Notes under the pieces: model-generated
What the model was told of the DNA's origin: nothing
Seen by the model: only the letters and a program-made list of their open reading frames with translations
The model's database searches: none
Part shown: one piece after another, positions 49,239-57,330 of the stretch
How the letters are laid out: each line of letters opens with the position of its first letter
Position numbering within the stretch: position 1 is the stretch's first letter
Translations under genes and position numbers: made by a program
Source: Armatimonadota bacterium
GTDB lineage: Bacteria > Armatimonadota > Fimbriimonadia > Fimbriimonadales > Fimbriimonadaceae
Length of the DNA: 64,000 bases
Reading direction: 5' to 3'
Assembly: GCA_018268255.1 (NCBI GenBank)
Contig: JAFDWX010000004.1
Location: forward strand, 62,001 to 126,000

Positions 49239-50395
49239 GCCGCCTGCTTTTCCTTGAGCGAAGCCTTGTCTTCGGCTGGCTTGGCAATCGCAGCCTTGGC
49301 TGGCGTTGCTTTTGCCGCCATCGCGGACGGAACGGTCACGGATTGCGCAGGCACGACTTCAAACGCAGGGCCATCAGGTTGGGACTTTATTGAGGCCAGA
49401 ACATAAGATCCCACGGCCAGCTTCGCCAAAGCGTCTTTGTTGCCCTGTACCACCGGCAGAGTCATCACATTGAGCTCTTTCCACGCGCCTGCGAGAGGTT
49501 CCAGACTGATCGAGCCGCGACCAGCATCGTAGTTTGCCAACTTCGCTCTCAGGAGACCTTCCGACCAGTCTTGAGTCGCCACGGCCACCGGCGTACGGGC
49601 TACTTTATCGTAAGCCAGCAACACTGCAAGTTCCGTGTCCTTTTTCAAAGCTTCTCCGGCGACAACCTCAGCCGGAACGGCAATCCGATGTTTGCCCAGC
49701 GAAACCCATGTCCCACCTTCAGCTGCTTCCACTTTCTCGATTTTTCCGGAGAGCACCTGGGCTTCTTGGCGGGCGAGATCCAGTGCTCCGCCAGCGGAAC
49801 CCAGCCCGATGGCAGGAGTCAGTTTCTCGCTTTCCACTTTGAGGGACAGATTCAGCACCAAGGCGTCTTGAAACTCGGCATTGGGATCGAGATTGGTGTT
49901 CAAAACGACACCCTCTCCGCCATCAGCCTCCGTGCCTGACCACTTGGATTTCATGATCTCTTGCTGACCCAATTCTTGCCAGAAAGCCTGATCACCCACG
50001 ACGACTTTGGCCCGAGCCAAGGGCTCCTTTTTCTCGATCGTCCCCAGGTACAAATACCTCGGTCCATTGGTGTCTCGAAGCGAGGCTAGGCGAAAGGCAT
50101 ATCCCGATTTGGAGGAGAACACGGCTTGGGACGACTGCGTGCCTTGGACTTCAACCGACTTGAGCGTTACCCAAAGGTCGTGCGGAAGCTGGTCGGAACC
50201 GATGCTGAGGAAAACCGGCAGCGTGCCACCCGATGCGAATGCGCTACTTCGCGTCGGCGCCAAATTACTCGGGTCACGTCCTGAATAAGTCGTATTGCTA
50301 AAAGGACTCGCAGAGTTGGTGTTCCCTCCGCAACCTGCCATCAGCGATGCCAGCACGACAAGCCCACCCCAATTCAAACGGCTCATAACCTTCAT
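49208..50395 (-). CDS. Lipoprotein of unknown function
   Basis: 395 residues (an ATG three codons in is also possible). The lipobox LMAGC places a lipidated Cys at about residue 22, followed by a Ser/Asn-rich linker. A beta-rich domain (LPVFLSIGSDQLPHDLWVTLKSVEVQG) resembles DUF4382-type domains. Later parts are further beta-strands (GKIEKVEAAEGGTWVSLG), and the C-terminus is Ala/Lys-rich (KASLKEKQAAHRKAAKIKS), which may bind acidic polymers or peptidoglycan. No enzyme motif. Confidence 0.75.
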   Translation of the reverse strand: MKVMSRLNWGGLVVLASLMAGCGGNTNSASPFSNTTYSGRDPSNLAPTRSSAFASGGTLPVFLSIGSDQLPHDLWVTLKSVEVQGTQSSQAVFSSKSGYAFRLASLRDTNGPRYLYLGTIEKKEPLARAKVVVGDQAFWQELGQQEIMKSKWSGTEADGGEGVVLNTNLDPNAEFQDALVLNLSLKVESEKLTPAIGLGSAGGALDLARQEAQVLSGKIEKVEAAEGGTWVSLGKHRIAVPAEVVAGEALKKDTELAVLLAYDKVARTPVAVATQDWSEGLLRAKLANYDAGRGSISLEPLAGAWKELNVMTLPVVQGNKDALAKLAVGSYVLASIKSQPDGPAFEVVPAQSVTVPSAMAAKATPAKAAIAKPAEDKASLKEKQAAHRKAAKIKS

Positions 50396-50452
50396 TTTCG
50401 GAACCTTCCGTCGTATCTTCCACTAGTGTAGACGCCCGAGAATCGCCGAGCA

Positions 50453-52162
50453 TCATCGGATGTTGAAATACTTCGCTTCCGGATGGTGAACGATAATCGC
50501 GCTGGTGGATTGCTCCGGCATCAACATGAATTCTGAACTGAGTTCCACTCCAATGTCCTGTGGCTGGAGGAGTTCGAACAACTTGGCCTGATCTTCGAGA
50601 TTGGGGCACGCGGGATAGCCGAACGAGTAACGCGCTCCGTGGTATTTCGCACTGAAAAGCAGCTTTTTGTCTTCAGGTTCTTGGTCGTCGATGCCCATTT
50701 CGCGACGAATCTGCTGGTGCCAATATTCTGCGAGTGCCTCCGCGGTTTCCACCCCCATTCCGTGCACCAGAAGGTAATCCTGAAAGTTGCCAGATTCAAA
50801 CAAAGAGCGCTCATGCAACGTCACCTCGTTGCCGATGGTCACCAGATGGAACGCGGCCACGTCGGGCACACCAGAGTCCACGGGTCGGAAGAAATCTGCC
50901 AGACACAAGCGACGTTGATCCCTTTGTCGCGGGAAGGTGAACCGAAGCCGCTCCGTTTTCTGGTCTTCTTGATAGATGATTAAGTCGTTGCCCTGGCTAT
51001 TGCACCAAAAGTAGCCCCACTTAACCTTGGGCTGAATCCTTCGTGCTAACTCGCGCTGCAATCGCGCAAAAATTGGCTGCACATTGCTCTCGAGCCATAC
51101 GTTGAATGCGGTGTTGTCCATCCCCTCTTCCCGCTTGAATTGCCACTGGCCACGGAAAAGCGCGATCGGGTTGATAAACTTGTAGAGTTCAAAGACATCG
51201 AAGCGGTCGAACTTGCGTGCTCCATAAAATGGAAGTTCCGGCACAGGAATGTCTGCAGCGACATCGCTCGAGACTCCATCGAAAACGAAGAGCTGTGGAT
51301 CGACGACACCGACACGGTGACTGGAAACTCGCTCCGGAATATCAGCGTCGACTGCTTCTTTGGGAGTTTGGGTTGAGTCACCCTCACCCAACTTCTCCAT
51401 GAGATCCAGGCCCTCAAAGGCGTCCTTTGCATAGTAGACATTGCCTTTGTAAATCGCGCGGAGATCCTCTTCGACGTACGATCGTGTCAACGCCGCTCCG
51501 CCGAGAATGACCGGGATTTCGTGATCGCCTCGCTCGTTCATCTCCACCAAATTGTCCCGCATGATCAGCGTGCTTTTGACCAGAAGGCCGCTCATGCCGA
51601 TTGCTTGGCAATTGTGGGTCTTGCATTGCTCCAAAATCGTGTTGATGGGCTGTTTGATTCCGATGTTCACGACTCGGTAACCGTTATTGCTGAGAATGAT
51701 ATCGACCAAGTTTTTCCCGATATCATGGACATCACCGGCAACGGTAGCCAAAAGGATCGATCCCTTTTCGGATCCCTCGACCTTCTCCATGTATGGCTCC
51801 AGAATCTTGACCGCAGACTTCATGACCTCGGCGCTTTGAAGGACGAACGGCAGTTGCATCTTCCCTGCACCGAACAACTCGCCAACGGTTTTCATTCCGT
51901 CTAGCAGGATGTTATTGATGATCTCGAGCGGAGCATAGGTCTGCCGCGCCTGGTCCAAGTGTCGATCCAAGTTCTTCTTGATCCCATCGACGATGTGTTT
52001 TTTCAGGATGTCTTCGATGCCGAGACCCTCAAATGGATCTGCGGAAGTGTCTTTGAGTTTGACATTCTCGAACCGGGCCATCAGCTCGATCAGCGGATCA
52101 TAGGTGCAAGTGCGTTCTTCTGCCATCGCGGTATTGGGGGGAAGCCTTAGTGTACTCGGCAT
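50453..52162 (-). CDS. metH: Methionine synthase MetH, C-terminal half (B12-binding and activation domains)
   Basis: 569 residues from the ATG at 52162, 5 bp after GAGG; MAEERTC at 52126 is an alternative. Residues about 20-110 form the B12 cap, ATVAGDVHDIGKNLVDIIL has the DxHxxG cobalamin ligand motif, and the last 270 residues are the reactivation domain with RYSFGYPACPNLEDQ and ELSSEFMLMPEQSTSAIIVHHPEAKYF (in part). The homocysteine and methyl-folate domains (about 650 residues in full MetH) are absent, and the frame begins cleanly, so this is a split enzyme needing a separately encoded N-half. Confidence 0.88.
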   Translation of the reverse strand: MPSTLRLPPNTAMAEERTCTYDPLIELMARFENVKLKDTSADPFEGLGIEDILKKHIVDGIKKNLDRHLDQARQTYAPLEIINNILLDGMKTVGELFGAGKMQLPFVLQSAEVMKSAVKILEPYMEKVEGSEKGSILLATVAGDVHDIGKNLVDIILSNNGYRVVNIGIKQPINTILEQCKTHNCQAIGMSGLLVKSTLIMRDNLVEMNERGDHEIPVILGGAALTRSYVEEDLRAIYKGNVYYAKDAFEGLDLMEKLGEGDSTQTPKEAVDADIPERVSSHRVGVVDPQLFVFDGVSSDVAADIPVPELPFYGARKFDRFDVFELYKFINPIALFRGQWQFKREEGMDNTAFNVWLESNVQPIFARLQRELARRIQPKVKWGYFWCNSQGNDLIIYQEDQKTERLRFTFPRQRDQRRLCLADFFRPVDSGVPDVAAFHLVTIGNEVTLHERSLFESGNFQDYLLVHGMGVETAEALAEYWHQQIRREMGIDDQEPEDKKLLFSAKYHGARYSFGYPACPNLEDQAKLFELLQPQDIGVELSSEFMLMPEQSTSAIIVHHPEAKYFNIR

Positions 52163-52195
52163 CGCCACCTCGTCTTGGTTGGGTCTCCCCCTTAA

Positions 52196-52227
52196 TCCCC
52201 CTCAACATGCTTCGCTTGTGAGGGGGA
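52196..52227. repeat. GC-rich hairpin in the metH/PEP-CTERM divergent region
   Basis: TCCCCCTCA (52196-52204) pairs with TGAGGGGGA (52219-52227) around a 14-nt loop containing GCTTCGC, preceded by a partial repeat CTCCCCCTTAA. It lies between divergent genes, so it is not an ordinary terminator; it looks like a short dispersed hairpin repeat, but only one copy was seen here. Confidence 0.45.
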
Positions 52228-52270
52228 AATCCGCTCTTTGCTTTGCTGACACTTGTCGTACACTTGAAGT

Positions 52271-53344
52271 GTGAGAGGACTTTGTTTGGCGGCTTTGTTT
52301 GTTGCTGGGTCGGCAGTTTGGGCGACACCTAAGTATGAGATTAAGGAGTACATCAGTGTCGCTGGGGCACCTGTGGAGCGCGCGTACGCCGCCTACAACG
52401 GTGAATTGAACTTTGGTGGTGGGGCAGGCACTGCTCAGAAGAGCTATTACCGCAAGAACGGTGTGATCACGGATTTGACCGCCAAATTCAATGTTAGGAA
52501 TATCTTTGGTTCAGGAATTTCCAGTAGCGGAATGGCACTCACTTACATCCCGAACGAAGCTAATCCAGATTACAAAGGAGGCTACATTCAGGGCGACACA
52601 CTCCACACGATTCCTTCCAAGGAACCCGTTTCTTGGATCATCCCCAAAGGTATCAACGACTCTGGGATAGTCGTTGGTTACACGCACCCGAACTCGACGT
52701 ACGATCACACGAACTCGTTCATCTACAACACGGTGACGGGAGATCGGCTGGACTTCAGAATCGCGACCTTTACCAAGGCCTATGGCATCAATAACTCGGG
52801 CGACATCGCCGCTTCATTCTCGTTCGAAGGCGGGCAAGATGGAAACGGCGGAGCAGATACTGCGATTCTTCACACCAAGACCAACACCTTTACGATCCTC
52901 GGCCCGGGTAGCCCACGGGAGATCAATGAAAGGGGTCAAATCGCATCGATTCGTTTTGGCAGCGGATTTTCCTGGTACCAGGAAGGTCGGGAGCCCATTA
53001 CAAAGGAATGGCTCGAATATAGCAGTGCTCAGATCACAGGCCTTGGAAACGATGGATTGATCGTCGGAAGAAACGACAACATATCCATTTTCCGTGGGTT
53101 CGTTGCGACACCTACTGAAGGAGCTATGTATCTAGATGAGATCGTGTCGAATCTTCCTGCAAACAAGTACCTCACAGACCCCATACTCGATCGAGCGAAC
53201 GGTGACATCTACGCCTCGCTTTCAAATGCAAATGGCACTGTCAGGCAGGTCGTCCGGCTACAAGCTGTACCTGAACCGATGACCCTGGTCGTAGTCGGAC
53301 TTGGGTTGGCTACCATCGTCCGACGTCGCCGAGTTCGAGCCTGA
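52271..53344 (+). CDS. PEP-CTERM protein with HAF-like repeats
   Basis: 357 residues from GTG (VRGLCLAALFVAGSAVWA signal peptide). The body has repeats of the type GINDSGIVVGYTHP, GINNSGDIAASFSF, EINERGQIASIRF and LGNDGLIVGR, which resemble the HAF extracellular repeat (IN-x-x-G-x-I-x-G). The C-terminal tag is a variant PEP-CTERM: VPEPMTLVVVGLGLATIVRRRRVRA (in part). Third PEP-CTERM protein in this window; structured repeat copy 2 begins 55 bp after its stop. Confidence 0.82.
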   Translation: MRGLCLAALFVAGSAVWATPKYEIKEYISVAGAPVERAYAAYNGELNFGGGAGTAQKSYYRKNGVITDLTAKFNVRNIFGSGISSSGMALTYIPNEANPDYKGGYIQGDTLHTIPSKEPVSWIIPKGINDSGIVVGYTHPNSTYDHTNSFIYNTVTGDRLDFRIATFTKAYGINNSGDIAASFSFEGGQDGNGGADTAILHTKTNTFTILGPGSPREINERGQIASIRFGSGFSWYQEGREPITKEWLEYSSAQITGLGNDGLIVGRNDNISIFRGFVATPTEGAMYLDEIVSNLPANKYLTDPILDRANGDIYASLSNANGTVRQVVRLQAVPEPMTLVVVGLGLATIVRRRRVRA

Positions 53345-53398
53345 TCGACCCGCAGGGCTGGCTTTTGCCACTCTGCGCAAAGCCGAGCACGCCAGGGA

Positions 53399-53499
53399 TT
53401 CGTCCAGCACCAATAGCGGGCGGCTGGAGGGCGGGATGATGGGCGGCGCGAAGCGACGGGGTCCCATCATCGGGAGTGGCCTCCGGGCCCAGCCGCCCC
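53399..53499 (+). repeat. GC-rich structured intergenic element, copy 2
   Basis: Shares TTCGTCCAGCACC (53399-53411) and the core GCGAAGCG-x-CGGGGTCCCA with copy 1 at 9037-9196. Outer helix GGGCGGCTGG/CCAGCCGCCC (53418-53427 with 53489-53498); middle helix GATGATGGG/CCCATCATC (53435-53443 with 53463-53471). It is about 54 nt shorter between the shared 5' box and the middle helix. It too lies between convergent genes. Confidence 0.7.
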
Positions 53500-53520
53500 A
53501 GGGTTTTTACAGCCCAAAAG

Positions 53521-53562
53521 CAACGAAACAGGATCCATCTTCAAATGGAACCTGCTTCGTTG
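53521..53562. terminator. Long hairpin between convergent genes
   Basis: CAACGAAACAGGATCCAT (53521-53538) pairs with ATGGAACCTGCTTCGTTG (53545-53562) with two mismatches and a 6-nt loop. It lies just downstream of the DUF4332 stop on the minus strand and after repeat copy 2 on the plus strand; likely a bidirectional terminator. Confidence 0.75.
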
Positions 53563-53575
53563 AGAACAAAAGATC

Positions 53576-53980
53576 TTAGTGCGTAACGATTCGGCCCAGA
53601 GTCTTGGCCTCTTCCACCCACTTGGCAACTTCAGTTTCCGATGGGACGCGGTTCGTCAAATTCTTTGCAGCATTGACCTCTTCCATCTTCGCGGCGAGGT
53701 TAGCAGCATTGCGCTGAGCCAATTCGGGCAGGCTGTCCACTCCAGAAGCCTCCAAAAGCTCGGCAAACTGTCCGCCAACACCATTGATTCGCATCAGGTC
53801 AGCGTGGTTCACCCACTTGAGGATCAGCGTCTCGCTGATTCCTGACTTCTCGGCCAAATCCTGGCGACCCTTCTTGCTGGCGGCAGTTTCCAACAGCTTT
53901 TCTGGTGTGGAAACGCCTTGGTCTTTGAGCTTGGCTGCGTAACTATCGCCAATTCCCTCGATATCACTAATACTTGCCAT
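53576..53980 (-). CDS. DUF4332/helix-hairpin-helix protein
   Basis: 134 residues. Two tandem HhH-type segments are visible, IEGIGDSYAAKLKDQGVSTPEKLLETAAS with GRQDLAEKSGISETLILKWVNHADLMRI, then NGVGGQFAELLEASGVDSLPELAQR, exactly the DUF4332 pattern, which resembles the HhH repeats of topoisomerase V and RecA-type proteins. Function unknown, possibly DNA binding. It follows cysK by 80 bp on the same strand. Confidence 0.85.
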   Translation of the reverse strand: MASISDIEGIGDSYAAKLKDQGVSTPEKLLETAASKKGRQDLAEKSGISETLILKWVNHADLMRINGVGGQFAELLEASGVDSLPELAQRNAANLAAKMEEVNAAKNLTNRVPSETEVAKWVEEAKTLGRIVTH

Positions 53981-54060
53981 TTTTTCTCCCGCGATCTGCC
54001 AAAGTTCATAGAACTTGACCGATCGAACGCTATTTTAGCACGGGATGTCAAAAATCCAAG

Positions 54061-54972
54061 CTAGAAAAGTCCCTCAATGGAGAGGTACCGCTCGCCCGTA
54101 TCGTAACAGAACGTCAGCACGCGGGAACCATCACGCATCTCTCCCAGGGTTTGGTTCACCGCGGAGAGTGAAGCTCCGCTAGAAATCCCTACCAATATCC
54201 CTTCTTCTCGAGCCGCTCGCCGAGCCATTTCGAAGGCTGCCTCCTCCGAAACTTGCACGACACCGTCAATTGCATCTCGGTGGAGGTTGGTCGGGATGAA
54301 TCCAGTGCCGATCCCCTGGATTTTGTGGGGGTTGGGAGATCCGCCGCTCAAAACGTTCGATTTTTCGGGCTCGACTGCAAGGACCTTCAGCCCCGGCATA
54401 TGAGGCTTGACGGTTTCTGCAAGCGCCGTAATGTGGCCGCCCGTGCCCACTCCCGTGATGATGTAATCCAGTCCGTCTGGGAAATCCGCCAGAACCTCCT
54501 GTGCCGTTGTGGCCGCATGGACAGCAATATTGGCGGGGTTTTCAAACTGTTGCGGCATCCACGCGTTAGGCGTGCTCGAAACGATCTCCTGTGCTCGCGC
54601 AATCGCTGCCTTCATGCCGCCTTCTCTCGGTGTGAGATCGAGTTCCGCACCGTAGGCAGCCAAAACCTTGCGCCGTTCCATACTCATCGATTCGGGCATG
54701 ACCAGGATCAGCCGATATCCGCGAACAGCTGCAACCATCGCCAAGCCGATCCCCGTATTGCCGCTGGTCGGTTCCACGATGACGGAATTTGGCTTCAGGA
54801 TTCCGTTTCTCTCAGCCGCCTCGATCATCGCTAAGGCGATACGGTCTTTGATGCTGCCCCCTGGATTTGCCCGCTCAAGCTTTGCGTACACCTCTACCCT
54901 CGGGTCAAAGAGTCGATTGAGTCGCACGTGGGGGGTCGAGCCGATTGTTTCAAGAATATTGCCAAATTTCAT
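54061..54972 (-). CDS. cysK: Cysteine synthase (O-acetylserine sulfhydrylase)
   Basis: 303 residues. PLP-binding Lys42 in NPGGSIKDR, the substrate loop [13 protein letters not shown], the phosphate-binding [11 protein letters not shown] and [10 protein letters not shown] near the C-terminus identify the family. It makes cysteine from O-acetylserine and sulfide. Immediately downstream of cysE (20 bp), so the two-step pathway is coded together. The C-terminal tyrosine-rich end [13 protein letters not shown] is standard. Confidence 0.95.
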   Translation of the reverse strand: MKFGNILETIGSTPHVRLNRLFDPRVEVYAKLERANPGGSIKDRIALAMIEAAERNGILKPNSVIVEPTSGNTGIGLAMVAAVRGYRLILVMPESMSMERRKVLAAYGAELDLTPREGGMKAAIARAQEIVSSTPNAWMPQQFENPANIAVHAATTAQEVLADFPDGLDYIITGVGTGGHITALAETVKPHMPGLKVLAVEPEKSNVLSGGSPNPHKIQGIGTGFIPTNLHRDAIDGVVQVSEEAAFEMARRAAREEGILVGISSGASLSAVNQTLGEMRDGSRVLTFCYDTGERYLSIEGLF

Positions 54973-54992
54973 GCTTACCAGTCCTTACGGCG

Positions 54993-55844
54993 TCAGATGT
55001 GATACTCGATCCAGTCGGTGGGATCGTGGGGAGATCTGACTTTGACCTCGCTTCGACGCGTAACGACTGAGTTAGCCGGCACGCTCTCCGTGAGCCACAC
55101 GTTTCCGCCAATGACACTGTTGCTTCCTACGACGGTTTGCCCGCCAAGGATCGTGGCATTGGAATAAATCACCACGCTGTCTTCAATGGTTGGATGCCGC
55201 TTGACGGCAGCAAGGTCCTTGCTGACGCTCATCGCCCCCAGCGTAACGCCTTGGTAGATTTTCACGTCATCGCCGATGACCGTGGTAGCTCCGATCACGA
55301 CGCCTGTCCCGTGGTCGATCACAAATCGCCGACCGATCTTTGCTCCAGGGTGGATATCGATTCCTGTGCGGTGATGCCCGAACTCAGTCAGCAGCCTTGG
55401 AAAAATCTCCACGCCTGCCTCGTGGAAAACATGCGCGATCCGATACACAGCGTTGGCGAAGAATCCTGGGTACGCGAAAATGACTTCATCCAAATTCTCA
55501 GCCGCAGGGTCGGAGTCCAGAATCGCTTGGGCATCCTCCATCAGGAGCGCGTAGACCTCGGGAAGGTTGTTCAGAAACCGTTCCGTGATATCGTCTGCCG
55601 GACAATGACATTTCTGAATGAAGTCGCCGAGCAGATCGTTCAGGAGGAGCTTCACCCGGATGAACTCTAGGTCCAGTTGATCCTTGGTTGGCGCTGGATT
55701 CGAGTTGAAATGCGGAAAGAGGAGGCCAAGAATGGCGTAGGCCACCTCGCGCGTCGCTTCCCTGGCTCCGGCGGGCAATGAGTAACTGGCTCGGGCAGTG
55801 GCGAGTTGCCCCAGGAATGCACCCGTTGGAAGGAAGTCGTTCAC
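54993..55844 (-). CDS. cysE: Serine O-acetyltransferase
   Basis: 283 residues of the long-N-terminus type (EpsC-like). An N-terminal helical domain precedes the left-handed beta-helix of hexapeptide repeats: TGIDIHPGAKIGRRFVIDHGTGVVIGATTVIGDDVKIYQGVTLGA (in part), with the catalytic His in the DHGTG region. It acetylates serine to O-acetylserine for CysK. The C-terminus ends DPTDWIEYHI, which might serve as the CysK-binding tail since it finishes in Ile. Divergent from surE. Confidence 0.94.
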   Translation of the reverse strand: MNDFLPTGAFLGQLATARASYSLPAGAREATREVAYAILGLLFPHFNSNPAPTKDQLDLEFIRVKLLLNDLLGDFIQKCHCPADDITERFLNNLPEVYALLMEDAQAILDSDPAAENLDEVIFAYPGFFANAVYRIAHVFHEAGVEIFPRLLTEFGHHRTGIDIHPGAKIGRRFVIDHGTGVVIGATTVIGDDVKIYQGVTLGAMSVSKDLAAVKRHPTIEDSVVIYSNATILGGQTVVGSNSVIGGNVWLTESVPANSVVTRRSEVKVRSPHDPTDWIEYHI

Positions 55845-55929
55845 ATGGCCATTCTACGGTGCCGATGCCCATCGTGACACCGATTGGTGGGTGTCCCGGG
55901 CGCTTCCGTGCCAAAATCGGGAAAGCCCC

Positions 55930-56703
55930 ATGAAAATCCTTCTCACCAATGACGACGGCATCCATGCGCCAGGACTCCTAGCACTTGCCGAGGCCGCCGA
56001 GCACTTGGGCGAGATCGCCGCGGTGGCTCCCGATCGTGAGCGGAGCGCCTGCGGCCATGCGATGACGATGCGTGACCCGTTGCGAGTTGCTGAAAAAGGC
56101 TGGACAGGTCCGGGACGAGGGTGGCAGGTCAATGGTCTGCCGGTCGATTGCGTCAATGTTGCGCGAAAAGTCGCGTGGCCAGAAGGAATCGATTTAGTGC
56201 TGAGCGGCATCAACAATGGACCTAATCTCGGGTTCGATGTCACCTATTCCGGGACCGTAGCGGGCGCGATGGAAGGGTGCATCAACCATATCCGCTCGAT
56301 CGCCGTGTCGATGGCGATTTTCGTCGATGGCAGCCCCTATCACTACGAGACAGGAACCCGCTGGCTTCAGGAGAATTTGGACTGGCTCGTTCGCTTGGAA
56401 CTCCCCGAGCTGGTGTTCCTCAACATCAACATCCCGGCTATCGAGTTTTCAGAAGTCCAGGGCCACCGTTTTACGCGCATGGGCAAACGCGTGTACGAAG
56501 ATCGGGTCGAATATCGCAGCGATCCTTGGGGTCGGCCTTACTATTGGCAAGGCGGTGTGGTGGTGATGAAGACCGACGAGGAAGGGTCCGACGTTCGCGC
56601 CGTGACCGAGGGGTTTGTCTCGATCACGCCGATCAGCCTCGATTGGACTCACTCCGCTGTTCTAGATAGTCTTCAGAGCAGGTCTACAGCCCACTCTCGG
56701 TGA
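55930..56703 (+). CDS. surE: 5'/3'-nucleotidase SurE
   Basis: 257 residues from MKILLTNDDGIHAPGLLAL; the frame runs back to 55798, but only this start matches the family. Metal ligands lie in TNDDG and in LSGINNGPNLGFDVTYSGTVAGAMEG, the SurE signature; APDRERSACGHAMT is the conserved Ser/Asn loop. It dephosphorylates nucleoside monophosphates in stationary-phase metabolism. Its last 20 bp overlap the opposing Rossmann-protein gene. Confidence 0.95.
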   Translation: MKILLTNDDGIHAPGLLALAEAAEHLGEIAAVAPDRERSACGHAMTMRDPLRVAEKGWTGPGRGWQVNGLPVDCVNVARKVAWPEGIDLVLSGINNGPNLGFDVTYSGTVAGAMEGCINHIRSIAVSMAIFVDGSPYHYETGTRWLQENLDWLVRLELPELVFLNINIPAIEFSEVQGHRFTRMGKRVYEDRVEYRSDPWGRPYYWQGGVVVMKTDEEGSDVRAVTEGFVSITPISLDWTHSAVLDSLQSRSTAHSR

Positions 56704-57328
56704 GCCATCGCCTGAGGGGCGAGTCCTCGTAGGTCGCTACAAGGCGGTCGAGCGGATCATCAGCTAGAATCCACCTCAGCACCTGGTGCGGAAGCCTCTC
56801 CGCAGTTGGCACTACAGGTTCCTCGGGCCAAGCCATGGTGGGCGCATTGTGCGGAATTTCGGCCTTGGACCACCGCATGACCGAGCGTGTTTCCCGATCC
56901 AAGAGGCGTTCTAGGTCCAATTCCAGCATCTCGCAGCTCTGTGTATGATCGACCTCAACGGATGTGGCCACGGAGGGCCAAACATCAAAACTCGACTCCG
57001 TGATTCGTTCCATGCCTCGGATCGGGCTCGGCTCCAGGTTGAGACATCGCGCGGCGTAGTGGTCGATGCAGTGGGAACCCCAGCCAATCCACACAAATTT
57101 GGCGTGGCCCAGAGCCTCTTCAAGATCGTCAAAGGATCGCACAACGTGCTCGGCTTGGGCAAACGAGAAAATCGCCCGGGCGAGCCTGTCGGTGAGATCG
57201 AGTCGTTCGGCGTCGGAATCGTACAGAGTGATTTCCAGCTCACGCTCAAATCGACATGAAGCCAGCGTTGCCAGAACCTGTGGGGCGCATGCCAGGTTTC
57301 CGGCTCCGAGAAAAGCGAATTGTGCCAT
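56684..57328 (-). CDS. Short Rossmann-fold protein, GH4-like N-terminus
   Basis: 214 residues. FAFLGAGNLACAPQVLATLASC and ELEITLYDSDAERLDLTDRLARAI follow the opening of family 4 glycosidases/LDH-like NAD proteins (G-x-G-x, then an acidic residue at the end of beta2 in LYD). GH4 enzymes are about 430-450 residues with a Cys/His metal site; this protein is half that length and its C-terminal part matches nothing I know. The ATG is 2 bp past the carA stop, so it is translated from the carA transcript. Confidence 0.6.
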   Translation of the reverse strand: MAQFAFLGAGNLACAPQVLATLASCRFERELEITLYDSDAERLDLTDRLARAIFSFAQAEHVVRSFDDLEEALGHAKFVWIGWGSHCIDHYAARCLNLEPSPIRGMERITESSFDVWPSVATSVEVDHTQSCEMLELDLERLLDRETRSVMRWSKAEIPHNAPTMAWPEEPVVPTAERLPHQVLRWILADDPLDRLVATYEDSPLRRWLTESGL

Positions 57329-57330
57329 GG

